From the NCBI RefSeq assembly GCF_900102135.1, contig NZ_FMVJ01000005.1, forward strand, positions 62,001 to 126,000: a stretch of 64,000 nucleotides of DNA, in the 5' to 3' direction. Positions 1 to 13,197 of the stretch are shown one piece after another (within the stretch, counting starts at the first letter, position 1; each line of letters opens with the position of its first letter). The stretch comes from Microvirga guangxiensis (GTDB taxonomy: Bacteria; Pseudomonadota; Alphaproteobacteria; Rhizobiales; Beijerinckiaceae). The notes below the pieces were generated by a model. It ran no database searches, was not told the DNA's origin, and saw only the letters and a program-made list of their open reading frames with translations. The position numbers were made by a program, and so were the translations under genes.

Positions 1-1016
1 AAGGGCGAACTCATTGGGGACAGATCACGGGCGACGGCGAGCCGCCTGACCCAGCTCGTGAGCTTCCCCAACTCACTGACCGCACGCTGCTTGTCATCGA
101 CGAGGCCTCGATGGTCGACCTCGGGCAGATGCATCAACTCGTCGAGATCATGCCGCCCGGCTGTCGCTTGCTCCTGGTTGGCGATGCATTCCAACTGCCT
201 CCGATCGGATTCGGCTTGGTGTTCCATCGTCTTGTCTCTGAGCCGAAGATCTCGGCCACTCTGGAGACGATCAGGCGACAGGAGGACGGGACCGGAATCC
301 CGGAGATCTCCCGGATCATTCGCTGCGGACAAAAACTTGACCTCGCTCCCTATCGACCCGGGCAGGGCGGGGTCTCTTTCGTCCGAGCAGTGGAGGGGCA
401 GATCAGCGAGGCAATCGAGGCGGTCGTTCGCGATCTTGGAGGCTTCTCTGCCGGATCGCAGAACCTGATGGTTCTGGCACCGGTGAACCATCGTTCTAAT
501 CGCCCCGACGGCACAGTCCGTGACCTCAATCGACGTTTTCATCTCCGAAACCTCGGCGATCGAGACCTGTCAGAGGAGGAACTCGAGACCTGCTCGGTCC
601 GCGGTTACATCGGGAATGCATTCGCGGAGGGAGATCCCGTTACCTTCCTTCGCAACGATTATGATGTTGGCTTGAGAAACGGGAGCCTCGGCCGGGTTAT
701 CGCCATCAACCCGAAGGCCGGCACGGTGACCTGCGACTTCGAGAGTGACGAGAAGGAGTTCGGCAACAAGGATCTCATTGACCTGTCGCTGGCCTATGCC
801 CTTTCGTGCCATCGAGCCCAGGGAAGCCAAGCAAAAGCCGTTGTTATCTCCTTGCTCGATGCTCCGAACGTGGACCCGAGCTGGATCTACACTGCCGTAA
901 CGCGGGCTGAGGAAAATGCCGTTCTGGTCGGAGATCTGGCCGTCCTTGAGCGCACTTTAGCCCGTACGCCAGCCTTTGATCGCCGGCTTACTGGAAGCGC
1001 CATGCGGCTGTCGTAG
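1..1016 (+). CDS. RecD-like superfamily 1B DNA helicase, C-terminal part (5' end outside window)
   Basis: The reading frame is open from base 3 to the stop at 1014-1016, so the gene begins before the window. About 337 residues are visible. Near the start is a Walker B/motif II stretch LLVIDEASMVDL, as in RecD/TraA-type helicases. Near the end are the UvrD_C_2 motifs: SCHRAQGSQ (motif V) and IYTAVTRA (motif VI with the arginine finger). These support an ATP-driven 5'-3' DNA helicase of the RecD2 type. The Walker A motif must lie upstream and is not seen. It converges on an OLD-type nuclease gene. Its codon use is less GC-extreme than the core genes further right, consistent with an acquired segment. 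The exact family (RecD2, TraA-like or defence helicase) cannot be settled from the C-terminal half. Confidence 0.8.
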   Translation, partial: GRTHWGQITGDGEPPDPARELPQLTDRTLLVIDEASMVDLGQMHQLVEIMPPGCRLLLVGDAFQLPPIGFGLVFHRLVSEPKISATLETIRRQEDGTGIPEISRIIRCGQKLDLAPYRPGQGGVSFVRAVEGQISEAIEAVVRDLGGFSAGSQNLMVLAPVNHRSNRPDGTVRDLNRRFHLRNLGDRDLSEEELETCSVRGYIGNAFAEGDPVTFLRNDYDVGLRNGSLGRVIAINPKAGTVTCDFESDEKEFGNKDLIDLSLAYALSCHRAQGSQAKAVVISLLDAPNVDPSWIYTAVTRAEENAVLVGDLAVLERTLARTPAFDRRLTGSAMRLS

Positions 1017-1031
1017 TGATCAGTGGGGGCA

Positions 1032-1053
1032 GGGGGCAGGTGCGCCTGCCCCC
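1032..1053. terminator. Hairpin between convergent helicase and nuclease genes
   Basis: A perfect 9-bp inverted repeat (gggggcagg at 1032-1040, cctgccccc at 1045-1053) with a 4-nt loop starts 15 bases after the helicase stop. No clear T tract follows, so it may act as a rho-assisted or bidirectional terminator, or be part of the structured element just downstream. Confidence 0.45.
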
Positions 1054-1069
1054 CCTGCCTGTCCGGCGA

Positions 1070-1212
1070 GGACCGGGGGTAGCAAATGCCAGGGCGAAGA
1101 ACCGGGAGGGGGATCTCCCGGTCTGCACGGAGCGAAGCGAAGGAAGATCGGGGAGACCCGGTCCTTCGGCGGCTAGGCCGCAAACCCTGGCATGCGCGAG
1201 GGGCGGAGCCCC
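1070..1212. other. Structured intergenic element with several nested or crossing inverted repeats
   Basis: No convincing gene lies between 1017 and 1255. Instead there are: a perfect 9-bp inverted repeat atgccaggg (1086-1094) / ccctggcat (1185-1193); an internal 8-bp hairpin accgggag (1101-1108) / ctcccggt (1115-1122); gaccggg near 1070 matching cccggtc near 1157-1163, which crosses the first pair; and a ggggc/gcccc hairpin at 1200-1212. It could be a structured RNA, a recombination site or a palindromic repeat. Nothing in the sequence decides between these. Confidence 0.4.
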
Positions 1213-1255
1213 GTAGCTGACAGGCTGGCCCGACATTTCTGGCTTCTAGCCAAGC

Positions 1256-3298
1256 CTACTTCAAGGCGGAATTGATGGCGCTGATCAGGCCGGTCCACTG
1301 GCGACGTTCGGTCTCTGATAGATCTCCAGCAATATGATCCCGTGACCACCGCATGAAAGCCTTGGCCAGTTTATACTTCGAGAAATCCCTGCTGGCCTTC
1401 GAGAGAAGGTCAACGATCGGTCTTTCTGGCTGAGCTGCGGCCTGGCTGGTAACATCGATCCCGAGGGCGTCCTTAGCAATAATCACGAGTGTGTCGCGAA
1501 GGAGATCCTCAACCTCCGGCTTGGTGACATTGCCCTCGATGTAATCCTTCGTGCGCAGGATCGCCTTCTGCCCAAGAGAATGAACGAGAACCTCTTGGTT
1601 GGCGGCTTGATCCCCGGCGCTGTCCGAATCGAGAAGGGCTGCCACCTTCAGGTTGTGTGCATGGAGGATGGTCGCGAAGTAGACAACCTTGCTCGCCGTG
1701 TTTGAGGGGATAAGGGCGATCTTATCGTTGAGTTTGGCGGACCCGGCCTCGGCGAGGAGATCTGCGACAGCCTCCAAATACCAGTAATCGGTCAATCCCT
1801 CGAGCAGGAGGTTCCGCTGTTGTGCGAACAAGCTCTGGGCGAGGTCGTAGCCGAGCGCCTCTTGGAGGGGGAGGAGCGCCGCGGGATCGCTCGATGTCAC
1901 CGAAGTATGAACCTTTGTACCGGTCGTGCGGTCTGTCATTTCGACAACTCGCACGAGGTCGAGTTCGTCTGGCCCAACCAGGAAGGGCGAATGGGTCGTG
2001 TAGATGGTCTGGTTCTTCGCAGCCAAACGCGAGATCGTATCGCGAAAATCCCGCTGCTTCAGCGCGTGCAGACTGAGCCCAGGCTCATCCAGAAGAAGGA
2101 TGGCATTCTCATGCCGATCGGCCGCCTCCGCGAAGAAGACGATGAAGAAGGACACCAGCCACTGAAAGCCCTCCGAACGCTGGTCGAGCTCAATCTCAAC
2201 CCCGAGATCGTCTTCGACGGCAACCTTGAGGTACTGCCCATCGGCCTGAACTCGCAATCTGTCGGCCTCGGCCCGGTCGGGGTTAGGGTTCCAGACCGAC
2301 CGGATCTCGTTGGTCAGGCGAACACTCGCAGCGTTGAGCTGGTATGTTCTCTTGTCGAGTTGATCACGGTACGCTTGCAGGGCGGCTGGGTTGTTCGCGT
2401 CCGGTTCAGGCGCACGCCCAAGATCCGAAAGGGCTTTGGCAGTGAAACCGAGCAACTTCAGCAGACAGGCATTGCCATAATCGTACTGCTCGTCATCGAG
2501 CACCTTGGTCGCGAGCCTTTGGGCCAAGTGCGCGAGATGGATGACCGGGCGCACCCGGAAGTAGTTGCTGAACAGAACGAAGACTGGGATTCGCTTGTCG
2601 AGAGTCTTGAGGACTTTGTCTCGTTTGGTAGCAATCTCGACCTGCGAGAGAAGCCCATCGAGGCGCTTCTCCTCCTTTTCATCCTCTTCATCCACGAGGG
2701 TCACAACCGATTGCAACCACTTCTTTAGCGGTTCAACCGTGGTCTCGTCGAGCTTTGTATCGTCAGCCCACTTGGACGTAATCGCAATAAGGCCTGCACT
2801 CGGATTATTCGCAGACGGCTGCCCATCGGCGGGCGGTGCAACCCGGCTGTCGACATGAGAAGCCAGACGCAAAAGATCCTTCTTAACGCTCCCATAGGTC
2901 GGGATCTGGGGCCCATTGGTAAGCCAATGCGTCGCGCTGTTATCGAGATAACGCGTGACATGATATTCGCAGCTACGGAACTCCTCCGGGAGGAGAGCTT
3001 TGTCGCTATCCTCAAGTTCGAAGGTCACTGTTGTGACAGGCACGTTTTCAGGATTAACCTTGCCTGTCGTAACATCATTGTAGAGCGCCCTCGGATAATC
3101 CCTCAAGGCGTCAAACCCTTTGACATCCTGGGGGGCGTGGATCTGTTGAAGAGCCTGGAGGATTGCAGATTTTCCGGCCTCGTTCGGGCCGACCATGATC
3201 GTCTTGGTTGACTCGATCTCGAACTCGCCTGTGTCGCGAATGCTGCGATAATTTTGGACGCGTGCCTTTTTAAGTCTCACAATCCACCCCTTGGACAT
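1256..3298 (-). CDS. OLD-family ATP-dependent endonuclease (AAA ATPase plus TOPRIM)
   Basis: A 680-residue protein with an ABC/SMC-like ATPase split by a long insert, then a TOPRIM nuclease domain. Walker A GPNEAGKS is at about 37-44, the signature-like RSEGFQW at 374-380, Walker B LLLDEP at 401-406 and the H-loop THS at 435-437. The TOPRIM acid is in LLLEGLTD (Glu about 500) and the metal-binding pair in LLDSDSAGD (about 555-563). This is the overcome-lysogenization-defect (OLD) architecture; family members cut DNA and several act in phage defence. The start at 3298 gives the expected N-terminus leading into the first ATPase strand (KARVQNYRSI). A charged, coiled-coil-like stretch DEEDEKEEKR is at about 203-212. 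The neighbours are a convergent RecD-like helicase and an extra trxB. It is not adjacent to a co-directional UvrD-like partner as in Gabija. Role in defence is inferred. Confidence 0.85.
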   Translation of the reverse strand: MSKGWIVRLKKARVQNYRSIRDTGEFEIESTKTIMVGPNEAGKSAILQALQQIHAPQDVKGFDALRDYPRALYNDVTTGKVNPENVPVTTVTFELEDSDKALLPEEFRSCEYHVTRYLDNSATHWLTNGPQIPTYGSVKKDLLRLASHVDSRVAPPADGQPSANNPSAGLIAITSKWADDTKLDETTVEPLKKWLQSVVTLVDEEDEKEEKRLDGLLSQVEIATKRDKVLKTLDKRIPVFVLFSNYFRVRPVIHLAHLAQRLATKVLDDEQYDYGNACLLKLLGFTAKALSDLGRAPEPDANNPAALQAYRDQLDKRTYQLNAASVRLTNEIRSVWNPNPDRAEADRLRVQADGQYLKVAVEDDLGVEIELDQRSEGFQWLVSFFIVFFAEAADRHENAILLLDEPGLSLHALKQRDFRDTISRLAAKNQTIYTTHSPFLVGPDELDLVRVVEMTDRTTGTKVHTSVTSSDPAALLPLQEALGYDLAQSLFAQQRNLLLEGLTDYWYLEAVADLLAEAGSAKLNDKIALIPSNTASKVVYFATILHAHNLKVAALLDSDSAGDQAANQEVLVHSLGQKAILRTKDYIEGNVTKPEVEDLLRDTLVIIAKDALGIDVTSQAAAQPERPIVDLLSKASRDFSKYKLAKAFMRWSRDHIAGDLSETERRQWTGLISAINSALK

Positions 3299-3345
3299 TT
3301 GGACCTGAACATGTCAGTCAGGTCTCGTTTTGTTCCCATGTTGGA

Positions 3346-3366
3346 GATGGGCCACGCTGGCCCATC
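3346..3366 (-). terminator. Hairpin downstream of trxB copy 1
   Basis: A perfect 9-bp stem gatgggcca (3346-3354) / tggcccatc (3358-3366) with a 3-nt loop lies between the end of the trxB copy (3424) and the start of the OLD nuclease (3298). No T-run follows in either direction, so intrinsic termination is only probable. Confidence 0.45.
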
Positions 3367-3423
3367 TTCCCTGTTGCTGTGGCGATGCGGTTCTCGCCTT
3401 ACTTGGCTTACACGTGCTCGACG

Positions 3424-4437
<1,014 letters not shown>

Positions 4438-4439
4438 TC

Positions 4440-4567
4440 AGGAATCTAAAGGGATATTGGATGAATGTGCATTACGCTGCGTGTTTATTCTCAGCGCCTG
4501 AAGCGTTGTCGTTCAAGGCAAACAGGTTTGAATACACACACTCGGGGATGTCATCTGGTTTAGAGAA
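4440..4567. other. Junction of foreign DNA inside the 3' part of trxB
   Basis: On the minus strand, homology of the second trxB to the family stops at about 4567. Bases 4475-4567 encode a tail with no resemblance to TrxB, and the complete trxB copy begins 44 bases after the new stop. No integrase gene or obvious direct repeat is visible here. The matching 3' remnant of trxB would be expected to the left of base 1. Confidence 0.5.
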
Positions 4568-5407
4568 GGCCGCGAAAACGCCGGGAATGTTGGTGCCGGT
4601 GGAGCCCGGCTGCACCTGCAGGTAACCTCCCGGCTTCATGTCGAGCTGGCCGACGAAGAGCTCAGTCGAAGGCTTGTGGCCGATAGCGATGAACACGCCG
4701 TCGGTCTTGAAATCCGAGACCTCACCGGAGACGAGGTTCTTGAGTTTCACATGGGTCACTGAAGAAGGGTTCTCAGTTCCGCAGATCTCCTCGACACCGC
4801 TGTTCCAAAGCACCTCGATCTTAGGATGCTTGAACAGACGGTCTTGGAGGATGCGCTCGGCGCGCAGGGAGTCGCGGCGATGAACCAGAGTGACCTTGGA
4901 AGCAAGATTGGCGAGGTAGAGTGCCTCCTCGACGGCGGTGTTGCCGCCGCCCACCACGACCACCTCCTTGTTGCGGTAGAAGAAGCCGTCGCATGTGGCG
5001 CAGGCGGAGACGCCGAAGCCCTGGAACAGGCCCTCGGAGGGCAGGCCCAGCCACTTGGCCTGGGCGCCGGTCGCAATGATCAGGGCGTCACAGGTATAGG
5101 TGTCGCCAGAATCGCCTTCCAGGCGGAAGGGGCGCTGCTTCAGGTCCACCTTGGTGATGTGATCCGAGATCATCTTGGTGCCCACGTGCTCGGCCTGGAG
5201 GCGCATCTGCTCCATCAGCCACGGCCCCTGAATGACCTCGGCAAAGCCGGGATAGTTTTCCACATCCGTGGTGATCATGAGCTGACCGCCGGGTTGGAAA
5301 CCCGAGATCATGACGGGCTCAAGCAAGGCGCGCGCCGCATAGATCGCCGCCGTATAGCCTGCAGGGCCCGAGCCGATGATGATGAGCTTGGCGTGAGAAT
5401 GGGCCAT
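4472..5407 (-). CDS. trxB: Thioredoxin reductase with replaced, truncated C-terminus (probably inactive)
   Basis: The first 280 residues follow a normal TrxB closely: FAD motif [16 protein letters not shown], redox CATC, NADPH motif [21 protein letters not shown] and NIPGVFAA. At that point family members continue with GDV and the FAD-binding C-terminal helix. Here the protein switches to an unrelated 31-residue tail beginning FSKPDDIPECVY and stops at 311 aa. The lost part includes the GD that contacts FAD, so activity is doubtful. The gene body has the GC-rich codon use of the core genome, unlike the complete copy downstream. Read together, this is the ancestral gene cut near codon 280. The start at 5407 matches the family N-terminus. 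Confidence 0.88.
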   Translation of the reverse strand: MAHSHAKLIIIGSGPAGYTAAIYAARALLEPVMISGFQPGGQLMITTDVENYPGFAEVIQGPWLMEQMRLQAEHVGTKMISDHITKVDLKQRPFRLEGDSGDTYTCDALIIATGAQAKWLGLPSEGLFQGFGVSACATCDGFFYRNKEVVVVGGGNTAVEEALYLANLASKVTLVHRRDSLRAERILQDRLFKHPKIEVLWNSGVEEICGTENPSSVTHVKLKNLVSGEVSDFKTDGVFIAIGHKPSTELFVGQLDMKPGGYLQVQPGSTGTNIPGVFAAFSKPDDIPECVYSNLFALNDNASGAENKHAA

Positions 5408-5434
5408 CAGGGGAACTCCAGAGAAAAAGCCAGG

Positions 5435-6436
5435 TCAGACAAAATTCAAATCCGGCAAGCCGAACGAGCGGCGGTGAAGGCTGAAGCCCCGGATAATGGC
5501 AGCAGCAATCTTAAGGGTAGAATTTAAGGGTTCATAGGCCTGACCTACAAGTCGGCCTTCGAACGGATGCACAATTCCATGAGCCTTCAGGGCCGCCATG
5601 TAAACATCGAGCTTGGGGTGTCCACCGGACGGCTCGAAGACCAGGATGGGCCGTCCGCTGACAGCAGCTTCGCCGATCATGTTGAAGGAATCGGCCGTAG
5701 CGACGATGAAATCGGCAAGCGCCAGAAGGGCTATATAAGGGTTCTCGCCTGTGCCGTCCCAGAAGAAGGCTCCATGCCGGACGGACAGGGCAATCAGGGC
5801 GTCTCGCAAGGCTTTCGGCGTGCGGCGAGAGGCCGTAATCATCAGTCCGGCGCCCGATCCAGCAAGGGCTGTCAGGCCCTCGATGAAACGGGCGATATCG
5901 CGATCCATGAAACGATGATGGCGGCTGTCGCCTCCGACCAGCACCGCGACCCGAGGATGGGGCAGGGAGGCGAGGCGCGGGTCTGGATGCGCCCGTGCGG
6001 TCTCGATCTTGCTGAGCGAAACCCGATGCGGCGGCGTCAGCGTGGTCAGCACGTTTGGGCCGCGCAGCCGGTCATATTCCGGTGACCAAATGAAATCCGC
6101 CGTGTTTGGGCCGGTGCGCGGGTCCTTGAGGAAGGCCGTGTAGGTGCGCCCACCCGAGGCTCGTTTGACGAAGCGCAGGTATGGTACGGCTCTGCGGCCT
6201 GAGCCGATGAGAAGGTCCGGAAAGGGTGGGGCGATAGGGCTGTTCGGTGCGCCGGGCCTCTCTCGTGGATCGATAGGTCCCCAGGGCATAGCCCAGGTAA
6301 AGGGCGCACGCGGCTTGACCCGGCGAATCTCCGGCTGAATTCCGAGAGCCTCGGCCACGCTCAGGCACTGAAGCTCGTCTCCGGCCTTGCCATCGCTCAG
6401 AACCCAGGTGATAAGGCCGGACGTATCGCGCAACAT
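5435..6436 (-). CDS. Mitochondrial-fission ELM1 family protein
   Basis: A 333-residue protein starting MLRDTSGLITWVLSDGKAGD. The N-terminal pattern of a short hydrophobic strand, then DGKAGDELQCLSVAEALG, is characteristic of the ELM1 family (formerly DUF1022), named for a plant protein but widespread in Alphaproteobacteria. A central VLVGGDSRHHRF and a C-terminal ADFIVATADSFNMIGEAAVSGRPILVFEP resemble GT-B glycosyltransferase-like donor-site motifs. A role in envelope glycan metabolism is therefore possible but unproven. It lies downstream of trxB on the same strand (27-base gap), and a divergent Lrp-type regulator follows on the other side. Confidence 0.8.
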   Translation of the reverse strand: MLRDTSGLITWVLSDGKAGDELQCLSVAEALGIQPEIRRVKPRAPFTWAMPWGPIDPRERPGAPNSPIAPPFPDLLIGSGRRAVPYLRFVKRASGGRTYTAFLKDPRTGPNTADFIWSPEYDRLRGPNVLTTLTPPHRVSLSKIETARAHPDPRLASLPHPRVAVLVGGDSRHHRFMDRDIARFIEGLTALAGSGAGLMITASRRTPKALRDALIALSVRHGAFFWDGTGENPYIALLALADFIVATADSFNMIGEAAVSGRPILVFEPSGGHPKLDVYMAALKAHGIVHPFEGRLVGQAYEPLNSTLKIAAAIIRGFSLHRRSFGLPDLNFV

Positions 6437-6555
6437 TCGATCAATGAGCTTGTGGAGTTCATATGGTTCGTTGCGACTTAATCGCCCGTCCCGCTTGTGC
6501 TGACCCTTTACACGGTCTACTCAGCCAAGACGAGTTTTTTGACTGAAAGTGCAGC

Positions 6556-7086
6556 ATGGCCCGAGTCTCCAAGAGCTTGGCATGCGCCTATGGAGTGACC
6601 GTGCGCGGACGCCTCGATTCTATCGACTGGGCCATCCTGAAGGAACTGCAAGCCGACGGCAGCATCACGAATGTGGAGCTGGCGCGTCGTGTCGGCCTGT
6701 CGGCCCCACCATGCCTGCGCCGGGTGCGTGCCCTCGAAAGCGCCGGCATCATCAAGGCTTATCGCGCCATTCTCGACCCAAAGGGTTTGGGTTTCGAGAT
6801 CGTGTGCTTCGCCATGGTGCAGCTCGATATCCAGGGCAAGAAGGAGCTTCAGGAATTCGAGCAGCGGGTGAAGGACTGGTCCATGGTGCGTGAGTGCTGG
6901 ACCCTGTCGGGCGACATCGATTTCATCCTGAAATGCGTGGCGCCGAACCTAGGCTCGTTCCAGGGGCTCGTCTCAGAGCTCACTTCCCTTCCCAATGTCC
7001 GCAACGTCCGTACCGCGCTGACCCTCGACCTGATCAAGGACGAGCCTCTGGTGCCGATCGAGGATATCGCCGAAGTCACGGAATAA
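6556..7086 (+). CDS. Lrp/AsnC family transcriptional regulator
   Basis: 176 residues with an N-terminal AsnC-type helix-turn-helix (LDSIDWAILKELQADGSI, then NVELARRVGLSAPPCLRRVRALE) and a C-terminal RAM/ligand-sensing domain (about 85-165). Family members form octamers, bind DNA and respond to amino acids. The ATG at 6556 gives a roughly 20-residue extension before the HTH; in-frame GTGs at 6595 and 6601 are alternatives that fit the usual family length better. The target is unknown; the divergent ELM1-family gene is 119 bases away. Confidence 0.9.
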   Translation: MARVSKSLACAYGVTVRGRLDSIDWAILKELQADGSITNVELARRVGLSAPPCLRRVRALESAGIIKAYRAILDPKGLGFEIVCFAMVQLDIQGKKELQEFEQRVKDWSMVRECWTLSGDIDFILKCVAPNLGSFQGLVSELTSLPNVRNVRTALTLDLIKDEPLVPIEDIAEVTE

Positions 7087-7097
7087 GGCGGGCTCGA

Positions 7098-7631
7098 TCA
7101 GAGCCTGCGGCGCAGCCAACGCACGTAGTGCTGCGCGAGAGCGGCCGCGCGGCCCGGCTCGTCCGGCTCGGTGCTTCTCCGGGCCACATCGAGCACCGCA
7201 TGCTGTGGATGCCGAGCCAGGATCTGGCCCTTGGGGCCGACCGCCAGAGCTTCCCCATCCATGCCGTCGTGGCCACCACCGCCGCCGCCGCGTCCTCGCC
7301 ATGAGCCTCCATCCGTGAAGGCTGTCATGGATACATCCGTAATCACGAGAACGAAGCGCGGGCCGCGCCGGTCAATCCGGTCGGCGAAGGAGCGGTGCAG
7401 TTCGTCGAGCGCCGCTTGGGCGACGAGATCGGCGAAAGGCCCGAGGCCTTTGGCCTTGAGCGGCGTCACATCGACGGAAAACGAGGAAAAGGCTTGAGGA
7501 AAGGCTTGAGCCTGAGCCGGGGCATGCGTCATCGCGCCCACGCCGGCAAGGCCGGTGCAGGTGAGGCCCAAGAGAAAAGAGCGGCGGGATAAGGGGCACA
7601 TGATCTGATTTTTCATCATATGCCCTCTCAC
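7098..7631 (-). CDS. Secreted protein of unknown function with twin-arginine-like signal
   Basis: 177 residues. The N-terminus has SRRSFLLGL followed by a hydrophobic stretch and an Ala-rich end (APAQAQA), which reads as a Tat-type signal peptide with a cleavage site near residue 43. The mature part has no motif I recognise. It contains a Gly-rich run RGRGGGGGG near the middle and an Arg-rich C-terminus. It starts 6 bases after the greA stop on the same strand, so it is probably co-transcribed with greA. Met6 (7616) is an equally plausible start and lies closer to the twin arginine. Confidence 0.65.
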   Translation of the reverse strand: MRGHMMKNQIMCPLSRRSFLLGLTCTGLAGVGAMTHAPAQAQAFPQAFSSFSVDVTPLKAKGLGPFADLVAQAALDELHRSFADRIDRRGPRFVLVITDVSMTAFTDGGSWRGRGGGGGGHDGMDGEALAVGPKGQILARHPQHAVLDVARRSTEPDEPGRAAALAQHYVRWLRRRL

Positions 7632-7637
7632 CGTTCC

Positions 7638-8114
7638 TTAGACGCGGAACTGAACGCCGACGACTTCGTAGGATTTGCCGCCGCTCGGGGTCGACACTTC
7701 CACCGTATCGCCGATGGTCTTGCCCATGAGGGCCCGGGCGATGGGAGAGGAGACGGAGACCCGGCCCGAGCGGACGTCAGCCTCGGGCTCGCCTACGATC
7801 TGGTAGGTCTTCTCTTCCTCGGTGTCTTCGTCCACCAGCTTCACGGTGGCGCCGAACTTGATCCGATCGCCCGAAAGCTTGGCGATATCGATGACTTCCG
7901 CACGGGAAATCATGCTCTCCAGCTCGAGGATGCGGCCCTCGTTGAGGGACTGCGCTTCCTTGGCGGCATGATACTCGGCGTTTTCCGACAAGTCGCCAAG
8001 CGCGCGGGCTTCCGCGATCGCCTGGATGATCCGAGGGCGCTCAACCTGTTGCCGGTGCTTGAGTTCTTCCTCTAGCGCCGCAAAACCCTTGATCGTCAGA
8101 GGGACCTTGTCCAT
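7638..8114 (-). CDS. greA: Transcription elongation factor GreA
   Basis: 158 aa, the normal GreA length. GreA enters the RNA polymerase secondary channel and stimulates cleavage of the backtracked transcript. The N-terminal coiled coil carries the conserved acidic tip [14 protein letters not shown]. The C-terminal FKBP-like domain contains [18 protein letters not shown]. It lies 107 bases downstream of carB on the same strand, a common alphaproteobacterial order. Confidence 0.97.
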   Translation of the reverse strand: MDKVPLTIKGFAALEEELKHRQQVERPRIIQAIAEARALGDLSENAEYHAAKEAQSLNEGRILELESMISRAEVIDIAKLSGDRIKFGATVKLVDEDTEEEKTYQIVGEPEADVRSGRVSVSSPIARALMGKTIGDTVEVSTPSGGKSYEVVGVQFRV

Positions 8115-8221
8115 CGTTTGTCTCGTCTAAAAAGAGGTACGAGGCCGCTGTTTCCAGCGCCCTCGCATGTCAACGAAAACTCCATTGAAGCTTCGCAGTT
8201 CCAATATGTAGGCAGAATGCC

Positions 8222-11692
<3,471 letters not shown>

Positions 11693-11882
11693 AGGGCCAC
11701 CCAGGCGTGTCCAGCCGCGCGGCCGCTCTTTGCGGCGCTTCTCGCGCAGCCGGGATGTGTCAGATTGAAGGTTGAGAGAGGCTCTTACACGGTGCTGTCA
11801 CAAATTCAAAGGCCTGAGCCGTGATTTGCTGTCAGGTCTTCGAGATTGCATGATCTCCGTTCAGGACCAGAGGAGTGTCGAA

Positions 11883-12704
11883 ATGTCTGAGGAGCCGCGC
11901 TGGGCCGTCATAACGGGTGCATCGAGCGGAATTGGTGCTGAATTGGCGCGGGTCTTCGCCTCGAAACGCTATTTCCTGGTTCTTGTGGCCAGACGGCATG
12001 AGCGGCTTGAGGCTTTGAGCGCTGAGATTCGGGCTGCCCACAATGTCGAGGTGGAGACCATAGCCTTGGACTTGGAGGATAGGGAAGCGCCTAAAGACCT
12101 TGCCGAGATGCTCCGCGACCGCGGCATCCGGGTTCATACTCTTGTGAACAATGCTGGCTTTGGCTTGAGAGGTAATTTTGCAACGCTGCCTTTCGAGCGG
12201 CAGCTGGCCATGATCGACCTCAATATAGGGGCACTCACGGCCTTATCGCGCCTCCTCTTGCCGGGCATGCTGGAGCGGAAGCGGGGCGGTATCCTGAATG
12301 TCGCCTCCACGGCAGCCTTCCAGGCCGGTCCCCATATGGCAGTCTATTATGCCACCAAGGCCTATGTGCTCTCACTCTCGGAGGCGCTGCACGAGGAAGC
12401 AAAATCCCATGGCCTGACGGTGACCGCTCTCTGCCCTGGATCGACGGAGAGTGAATTTTCCGCAACAGCCGACGTGGAATATTCCAGGGTCTACAGGCCG
12501 AGCATCATGACTGCGGCCGAGGTGGCGCGAATGGCTGTCGAGGGCTATGAGGCGGGCAGGGCCATCGTCGTCACGGGCCGCGCCAACTGGCTCGGAACCC
12601 TGGGAGCCAAGTTTCTTCCCCGTCGAATTGTCCGCCACATTGCCGGGCGGCTTCAGAGAGGTGAGGTGACGCGGCCTGAAGAAGAGGCTAACGGAAGAGC
12701 GTGA
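11883..12704 (+). CDS. Short-chain dehydrogenase/reductase
   Basis: 273 aa from the ATG at 11883, which has a purine-rich RBS (agaggag) and leads directly into the Rossmann fold. The nucleotide-binding motif TGASSGIG is at about residues 10-17, NNAGFG follows the third strand, and catalytic Ser and YYATKAY are present. It belongs to the classical SDR family related to DltE/YqjQ, an NAD(P)-dependent oxidoreductase of unknown substrate. It overlaps the following GtrA-like gene by 4 bases (GTGA), so the two are translationally coupled. Confidence 0.9.
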   Translation: MSEEPRWAVITGASSGIGAELARVFASKRYFLVLVARRHERLEALSAEIRAAHNVEVETIALDLEDREAPKDLAEMLRDRGIRVHTLVNNAGFGLRGNFATLPFERQLAMIDLNIGALTALSRLLLPGMLERKRGGILNVASTAAFQAGPHMAVYYATKAYVLSLSEALHEEAKSHGLTVTALCPGSTESEFSATADVEYSRVYRPSIMTAAEVARMAVEGYEAGRAIVVTGRANWLGTLGAKFLPRRIVRHIAGRLQRGEVTRPEEEANGRA

Positions 12705-13096
12705 TCGCACTTCGACCTCTTCATCGGCTCGGCCGCCAGCTTGTCATCTTCTTCGGAGCCGGTATTGCGGCAGCCATTGCTCATTATGGCTTGCTGATCG
12801 GCCTTGTCGAATGGGCAGGCGCCCATCCTGTTCCTGCGACGCTCGCTGGCTATGTCGCAGGTGGAATCATCTCCTACGCTCTTAACCGCAAGCACACTTA
12901 TGAGAGTGTCCGGCCGCACCGGGAGGCCACTTGGCGCTTCACCGTGGTTGCGCTGGTGGGTTTCCTGCTGACCTGGGGATTCATGCATGCATTCGTGGAA
13001 TGGCTCGACGCGCCTTATCTTCCTGCACAGTTGGTAACAACTGGGATCGTGATGCTGTGGAGCTTCATCGCTCACAGGACATGGACGTTCGCCTAA
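12701..13096 (+). CDS. GtrA family membrane protein
   Basis: 131 aa with four predicted transmembrane segments (about 13-35, 45-58, 79-98, 105-127). The family pattern is FGAGIAAAIAHYGLL and GYVAGGIISYALNRKHTY, ending in WSFIAHRTWTF. GtrA-like proteins are thought to help move lipid-linked sugars across the membrane. The start is a GTG overlapping the SDR stop codon. Confidence 0.9.
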   Translation: MIALRPLHRLGRQLVIFFGAGIAAAIAHYGLLIGLVEWAGAHPVPATLAGYVAGGIISYALNRKHTYESVRPHREATWRFTVVALVGFLLTWGFMHAFVEWLDAPYLPAQLVTTGIVMLWSFIAHRTWTFA

Positions 13097-13197
13097 GAGG
13101 GCAAAACGTTCTTAAAGCATGCATCGATTCCAGTTCTTGCGTCCACAGCTTTGGATCTGCCCAGCGCTCTCTGCTCGTCTAACCCGCGATGTGGACT

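Noticed and set aside
1..3298. Gabija defence system
   Set aside because: Gabija needs GajA with a UvrD-like GajB in the same operon. Here the helicase is RecD-like and convergent.
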